Assembly (NCBI GenBank): GCA_963575745.1
Contig: CAUYUJ010019617.1
Coordinates: 1 to 64,000 of the forward strand
Length of the DNA stretch: 64,000 nucleotides
Reading direction: 5' to 3'
Origin: Prorocentrum cordatum
Lineage: Eukaryota > Sar > Dinophyceae > Prorocentrales > Prorocentraceae
Position 1 is the stretch's first letter; each line of letters begins with the position of its first letter. The notes under the pieces were generated by a model, which was not told the DNA's origin, searched no databases, and saw nothing but the letters and a program-made list of their open reading frames with translations. A program made the position numbers and the translations under genes. Shown here one piece after another: positions 59,338 to 64,000 of the stretch.

Positions 59338-62300
59338 TAGAGCTTCACAGTGAGCTCTAAACATAGTAAGTTAGAGTATGTCCAGAGCTCCACGGGAGCT
59401 CTAACATCGCATGTAGAGCTCCACTGAGCCCTAAACACAGCAAGGTTACATTATGTTAAAGCCGTCACTGGAGCCTCTAACATTGCATTTCCCAGTTGTT
59501 AGAGCTCTGGGAGCTCTACATGGCATGTTAGAGCTCGTGGGAGCTCTAACATGGCATGTTAGAGATCCCTGGGAGCTCTAACATCGTATGGTAGAGCTCC
59601 AATGGAGCTCTAACGTAGCATGCTCGAGTATGTCAGAGCTCCCTGGGAGCTCTAACGTGGTATGTTAGAGCTCCGTGGGAGCTCTAGCATGGCTTGTTAG
59701 AGCTCCAACGGAGCTCTAACATAGCATGTTCGAGTATGCTAGAACCCCCTGGGAGCTCTAACATGGTATGTTAGAGCTCCGTGGGGGCTCCAGCATGGCA
59801 CGTTAGAGCTCAAACGGAGCTCTAACATAGCATGTTCCAGTATGTTAGAGCTCCCTGGGAGCTCTAACATGGCATGTTAGAGCTCCGTGGGAGCTCTAAC
59901 ATGGCATGTTAGAGCTCCAACGGAACTCTAACATTGAATGTTCCAGTATGTTAGAGCTCCCTGGGAGCTCTAACATGGCATGTTAGAGCTCCGTGGGAGC
60001 TCTAACATGGCTTGTTAGAACCCCAACGGAGCTCTAACATAGCACGTTCGAGTATGTTAGGGCCCCCTGGGAGCTCTAACATGGTATGCTAGAGCTCCGT
60101 GGGAGCTCCAACAAGCACTTTAGAGCCCCAACGGAGCTCTAACATAGCATGCTCCAGTGTGTTAGAGCTCCCTGGGAGCTCTAACATCGTATGTTAGAGC
60201 TCCAATGGAGCTCCTAACATAGCAGTTGTATTTTGGTTAGTGCTCCCAGGGAGGCTCGAAATTGTATGTAGAGCTCCGTGGGGAGCTCTAACATGCTATG
60301 TTAGAGCCCCCAGGGAGCCCTAACATAGCAAGTTAGAAGTGTGTTAGAGCTCCCTGGGGGCTCTAACATGGTATGTTAAGGCTCCATGGGAGCTCTAACA
60401 TGGCATGTTAGAGCTCCCTGGGAGCTCTAACATGGTATGTTAGAGCTCCAACGGAGCTCTAATATAGCATGTTTGAGTATGTTAGAGCTCCCTGGGAACT
60501 CTAGCATGGTATGTTAGAGCTCCGTGGGAGCTCTAACATGGCTTGTTAGAGCTCCAGTAGAGCTCCAACGGGGCTCTAACATAGCATGTTCGAGTATGTT
60601 AGAGCTCCCTGGGAGCTCTAACATGCTATGTTAGGGCTCCGTGGGAGCTCTAACATGGTATGCTAGAGCTCCAACGGAGCTCTAACATAGCAGGTTGCAG
60701 TATGTTAGAGCTCCCTGGGAGCTCTAAAATCGCAAGTTAGAGCTCCGACGGAGCGCTAACATAGCATGTTATATTATCTTAGAGCTCCCTGGGAGCTCTA
60801 ACATGGTATGTTAGAGCTCCGCGGGGGCTCTAAAATGCTATGTTAGAGCTCCAAGGGAGCCCTAACATAGCAATTTAGAGTATGTTAGAGCTCCCTGGGA
60901 GCTCTAACGTGGTATGTTAGAGCTCCGTGGGAGCTCTGCCGCGGCATGTAAGAACCCCCTGGGAGCTCTAACATCGCATGTTAGAGCTCCAATGGAGCTC
61001 TAACAGGGCATGTTCCAGTATGATAGAGCTCCCTGGGAGCTCTAACATATTATGTTAGAGCTCCGTGGGAGCTGCAACATGGCACGTTAGAGCTCCAACG
61101 GAGCTCTAACATAGCATGTACCAGTATGTTAGAGCTCCCTGGGAGCTCTAACATAATATGTTAGAGCTCCGTGGGAGCTCTAACATGGCTTGTTAGAGCT
61201 CCAACGGAGCTCTACCGTAGCATGTTCGAGTATGTTAGAGCTCTCTGGGAGCTCTAACGTGGTATGTTAGAGCTCCGTGGGAGCTCTAACATGGCATGTG
61301 CGAGCTCCGACGGAACTCTAACATAGCATGTTCGAGTATGTTAGAGCCCCCTGGGAGCTCTAACATGATACGCTAGAGCTCCGTGGGAGCTCTATCATGG
61401 CTTGTTAGAGCTCCAGTGGAGCTCGAACATAGCATGTTTGAGTATGTTAGAGCTCCCTGGGAGCTCTAACCTGCTATATTAGAGCTCCCATGCTAGAGCT
61501 CCCTGGGAGCTCTAAAATACCGAGCTCCAACGGAGCTCCAACATAGCATGTTCGAGCTCAGTGGGAGCTCCCTGGGAGCACTAACATGGTATGTTAGAGC
61601 TCAAACGGAGCTCTAACATAGCATGTTTGAGTATGTTAGAGCTCCCTGGGAGCTCTAGCATGGTATGTTAGAGCTCCGTGGGAGATCTAACGTGGCTTGT
61701 TGGAGCTCCAACGGGGCTCTAACATAGCATGCTCGAGTATGTTAGAGCCCCCTGGGAGCTCTAACATGCTATGCTAGAGCTCCATGGGAGCTCTATCATG
61801 GCATGTTAGAGCTCCGACGGAGCTCTAGCATAGCATGTTCCAGTATGTTAGAGCTCCCTGGGAGCTCTACCATGGTATGATAGAGCTCCGTGGGAGCTCT
61901 AACATGGCATGTTAGAGCCCCAACGGAGCTCTAACATAGCATGTTCCCGTCTGTAGAGCTTCCTGGGGGCTCTAACATGGTATGTTAGAGCTCCGTGGGA
62001 GCTCTAACATGGCATGTTAGAGCTCCAACGGAGCTCTAACATAGCATATTCCAATATGTTAGAGCTCCCTGGGAGCACTAACATGGTTTGCTAGAGCTCC
62101 GTGGGAGCTCTAACATGGCATGTTAGAGCTCCCTGGGAGCTCTAGAATCGTAAGTTAGAGCTCCAACGGAGCTCTAACAGAGCATGTTATATTATCTCAG
62201 AGCTCCCTGGGAGCTCTAACATGGTATAATAAAGCTCCGTGGGGGCTCTAACGTGCTATGTTAGAGCTCCAAGGGAGCCCTAACATAGCAAGTTAGAATA

Positions 62301-64000
62301 TTTTAGACCTCCCTGGGAGCTCTAGCATGGCATGTTAGAGCTCCGTGGGAGCTCTGGCATGGCATGTTAGAACTCCCTGGGAGCTCTAACATCGTATGTT
62401 AGAGCTCCAATGGGGCTCTAACATAGCATGTTCCAGTATGTTAGAGCTCCCTGGGAGCTCTAACATGCATGTTAGAGCTCCGCGGGGGCCCTAACATGGC
62501 TTGTTAGAGCTCCAACGGAGCTCTAACATAGCATGTTCGAGTATGTTAGAGCTCCGTGGGAGCTCTAACATCGTATGTTTGAGCTCCGTGGGAGCTCTAA
62601 CATGCTATGTTAGAGCTCCAACGGAGCTCTAACATAGCATGTTCGAGTATGTTAGAGCTCCCTGAGAGCTCTAACATGCTATATTAGAGCTCCCATTATA
62701 GCGCTCCTTGGGAGCTCTGAGCTACCGGGCTCCAACGGAGCTTTAACATAGAATGTTCGTGCTCAGTGGGAGCTCCGTGGGAGCTGCAACATGGCATGTT
62801 AGAACTCTAACATGGTATGTTAGAGCTCCAATGGAGCTCTAACATAGCATGTTCGAGTATGTTAGAGCTCCCTGGGAGCTCTCACGTGGCATGTTCCAGT
62901 ATGTTAGAGCTCCCTGGGGGCTCGAACATGGTATGCTAGAGCTCCGTGGGAGCTCTAACATGGCATGGTAGAGCTCCAACGGAGCTCTAACATAGCATGC
63001 TATATTATGTTAGAGCTCCCAGGGAACTCTAACATGCTACATTGGAGCTCCCATGTAAGAGCTCCCATGGGAGCTCTAAAATACCGAGCTCCACTGGAGC
63101 TTTAACATAGAGTGTTAGAGCTCAGTGGGAGCTCCCTGGGAGCTCTAACATGGTATGCTAGAGCTCCGAGGGAGCTCTATCATGGCTTGTTAGAGCTCCA
63201 ACGGAGCTCTAACATAGCATGTTCCAGTATGTTTGTTTTTTTTTTTAGAGCTCCCGGAAGCTCTCTAACCTGCTATGTTAGCGCTTGTGGGGGGCTTCGA
63301 TAACATGTTTGTTTAGAGCTCAACGGAGTCTAACATTAGCATTTCCAGTATGTTAGGCTCCCTGGGAGCTCTAACATGGTATGTTAGAGCTCCGTGGGAG
63401 CCCTAACATGGCTTGTTAGACCTCAAACGGGGCTCTAACATAGCATGTTCGAGTACGTTAGAGCTCCCTGGGAGCTCTAACATGGCATGGTAGAGCTCCG
63501 TGGGAGCTCTAACATGGCTTGTTAGTGCTCCAACGGAGCTCTAACATAGCATGTTCGAATATGTTAGAGCTCCCTGGGAGCTCTTACGTGGTATGTGAGA
63601 GCTCCGTGGGAGCTCTAACATGGCACGTTAGAGCCCCAACGGAGCTCTAACATAGCATGTTCCAGTAAGTTAGAGCTCCCTGGGAGCTCTAGCATGGCAT
63701 GTTAGAGCTCCGCGGGAGCTCTAACATGGCTTGTTAGAGCTCCAACGGAGCTCTAACATAGCATGTTCGAGTATGTTAGAGCTCCCTGGGAGCTCGAACA
63801 TGCTATATTAGATAGAGCTCCCATGTTAGAGTTCCCAGGGATCTCTAAAATACCGAGCTCCAACGGAGCTTTAACATAGCATGTTAGAGCTCAGTGGAAG
63901 CTCCCTGGGAGCTCTAACATGGTATGTTAGAGCTCCAACGGAGCGCTCACATAGCATGTTCGAGTATGTTAGAGCTCCCTGGGAGCTCTAACATGCTATG
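59338..64000 (+). repeat. GAGCTC hairpin satellite, array 3
   Basis: Same satellite and orientation as array 1, running off the window end. The higher-order variant with AATACCGAGCTCC recurs only from ~61,522 (then ~62,728, 63,086, 63,856). The first ~200 bp and about 63,230-63,360 are noisy with indels around T-runs. Confidence 0.95.

Noticed and set aside
49300-64000. CRISPR-like regular palindromic repeats
   Set aside because: The repeats are contiguous satellite units with near-identical spacers, there are no cas genes, and the genome is eukaryotic.
1-64000. tRNA, 5S rRNA or SL RNA genes
   Set aside because: I looked for tRNA A/B box patterns and an intact SL exon followed by a donor site and saw none I could support by eye; a covariance-model scan would settle it.

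Overview
This window looks like nuclear DNA of a dinoflagellate. I base that on three things. Two places carry degenerate copies of the dinoflagellate trans-spliced leader (SL) next to coding starts. The coding sequence is very GC- and alanine-rich. All recognisable genes between 23.5 and 47.0 kb lie on one strand, as in dinoflagellate unidirectional gene clusters. I cannot name the genus from sequence alone. There are no bacterial operons, ribosome binding sites or CRISPR arrays here.

Layout. (1) 0-15.6 kb has no convincing intact gene. It holds micro- and minisatellites, dispersed repeat families, a long fold-back element at 7.10-7.26 kb, a degenerate retroelement fragment near 9.3-9.7 kb and a ~90-bp satellite at 10.4-12.2 kb. 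(2) 15.84-22.38 kb is a nearly complete non-LTR retrotransposon on the + strand. It has an SL relic at its 5' end, a zinc-ribbon/coiled-coil ORF1, an AP-type endonuclease frame, and a reverse transcriptase/RNase H/zinc-finger frame. It sits inside (TCC)n DNA. ORF1 and the endonuclease share a frame interrupted by one TGA; the endonuclease and RT frames are offset by -1. (3) 23.6-28.6 kb holds three minus-strand hypothetical genes or gene ends. (4) 28.87-43.97 kb is a ~7.5-kb tandem duplication. Each copy carries three minus-strand genes: 'X' (Cys/His-rich), 'Y' (RG-repeat, Lys-rich, Cys-cluster) and a cytosine-C5 DNA methyltransferase-like gene. (5) 44.1-47.0 kb is gene 'A', a minus-strand reading frame broken by one homopolymer frameshift and one TAG, with an SL relic 9 bp upstream of its ATG. 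(6) 47.1-49.3 kb has no gene. (7) 49.3-64.0 kb is almost all satellite DNA built from palindromic GAGCTC-containing hairpins. It is interrupted by a small gene-bearing island (55.1-56.4 kb) and by a second, unrelated palindromic satellite (57.6-59.3 kb). The satellite's orientation flips around those interruptions.

How the parts relate. The SL relics show that trans-spliced mRNAs were copied back into the genome, and the retrotransposon at 15.8-22.4 kb encodes the kind of reverse transcriptase that could do this. The two methyltransferase-like genes keep recognisable motifs I, IV, VI, VIII, IX and X. They differ by single bases in motifs IV and VI, with the right-hand copy closer to the family consensus.

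Limits. Several A-rich stretches and noisy patches look like poorly corrected long-read sequence, so some frameshifts may not be biological. All family calls are by eye.
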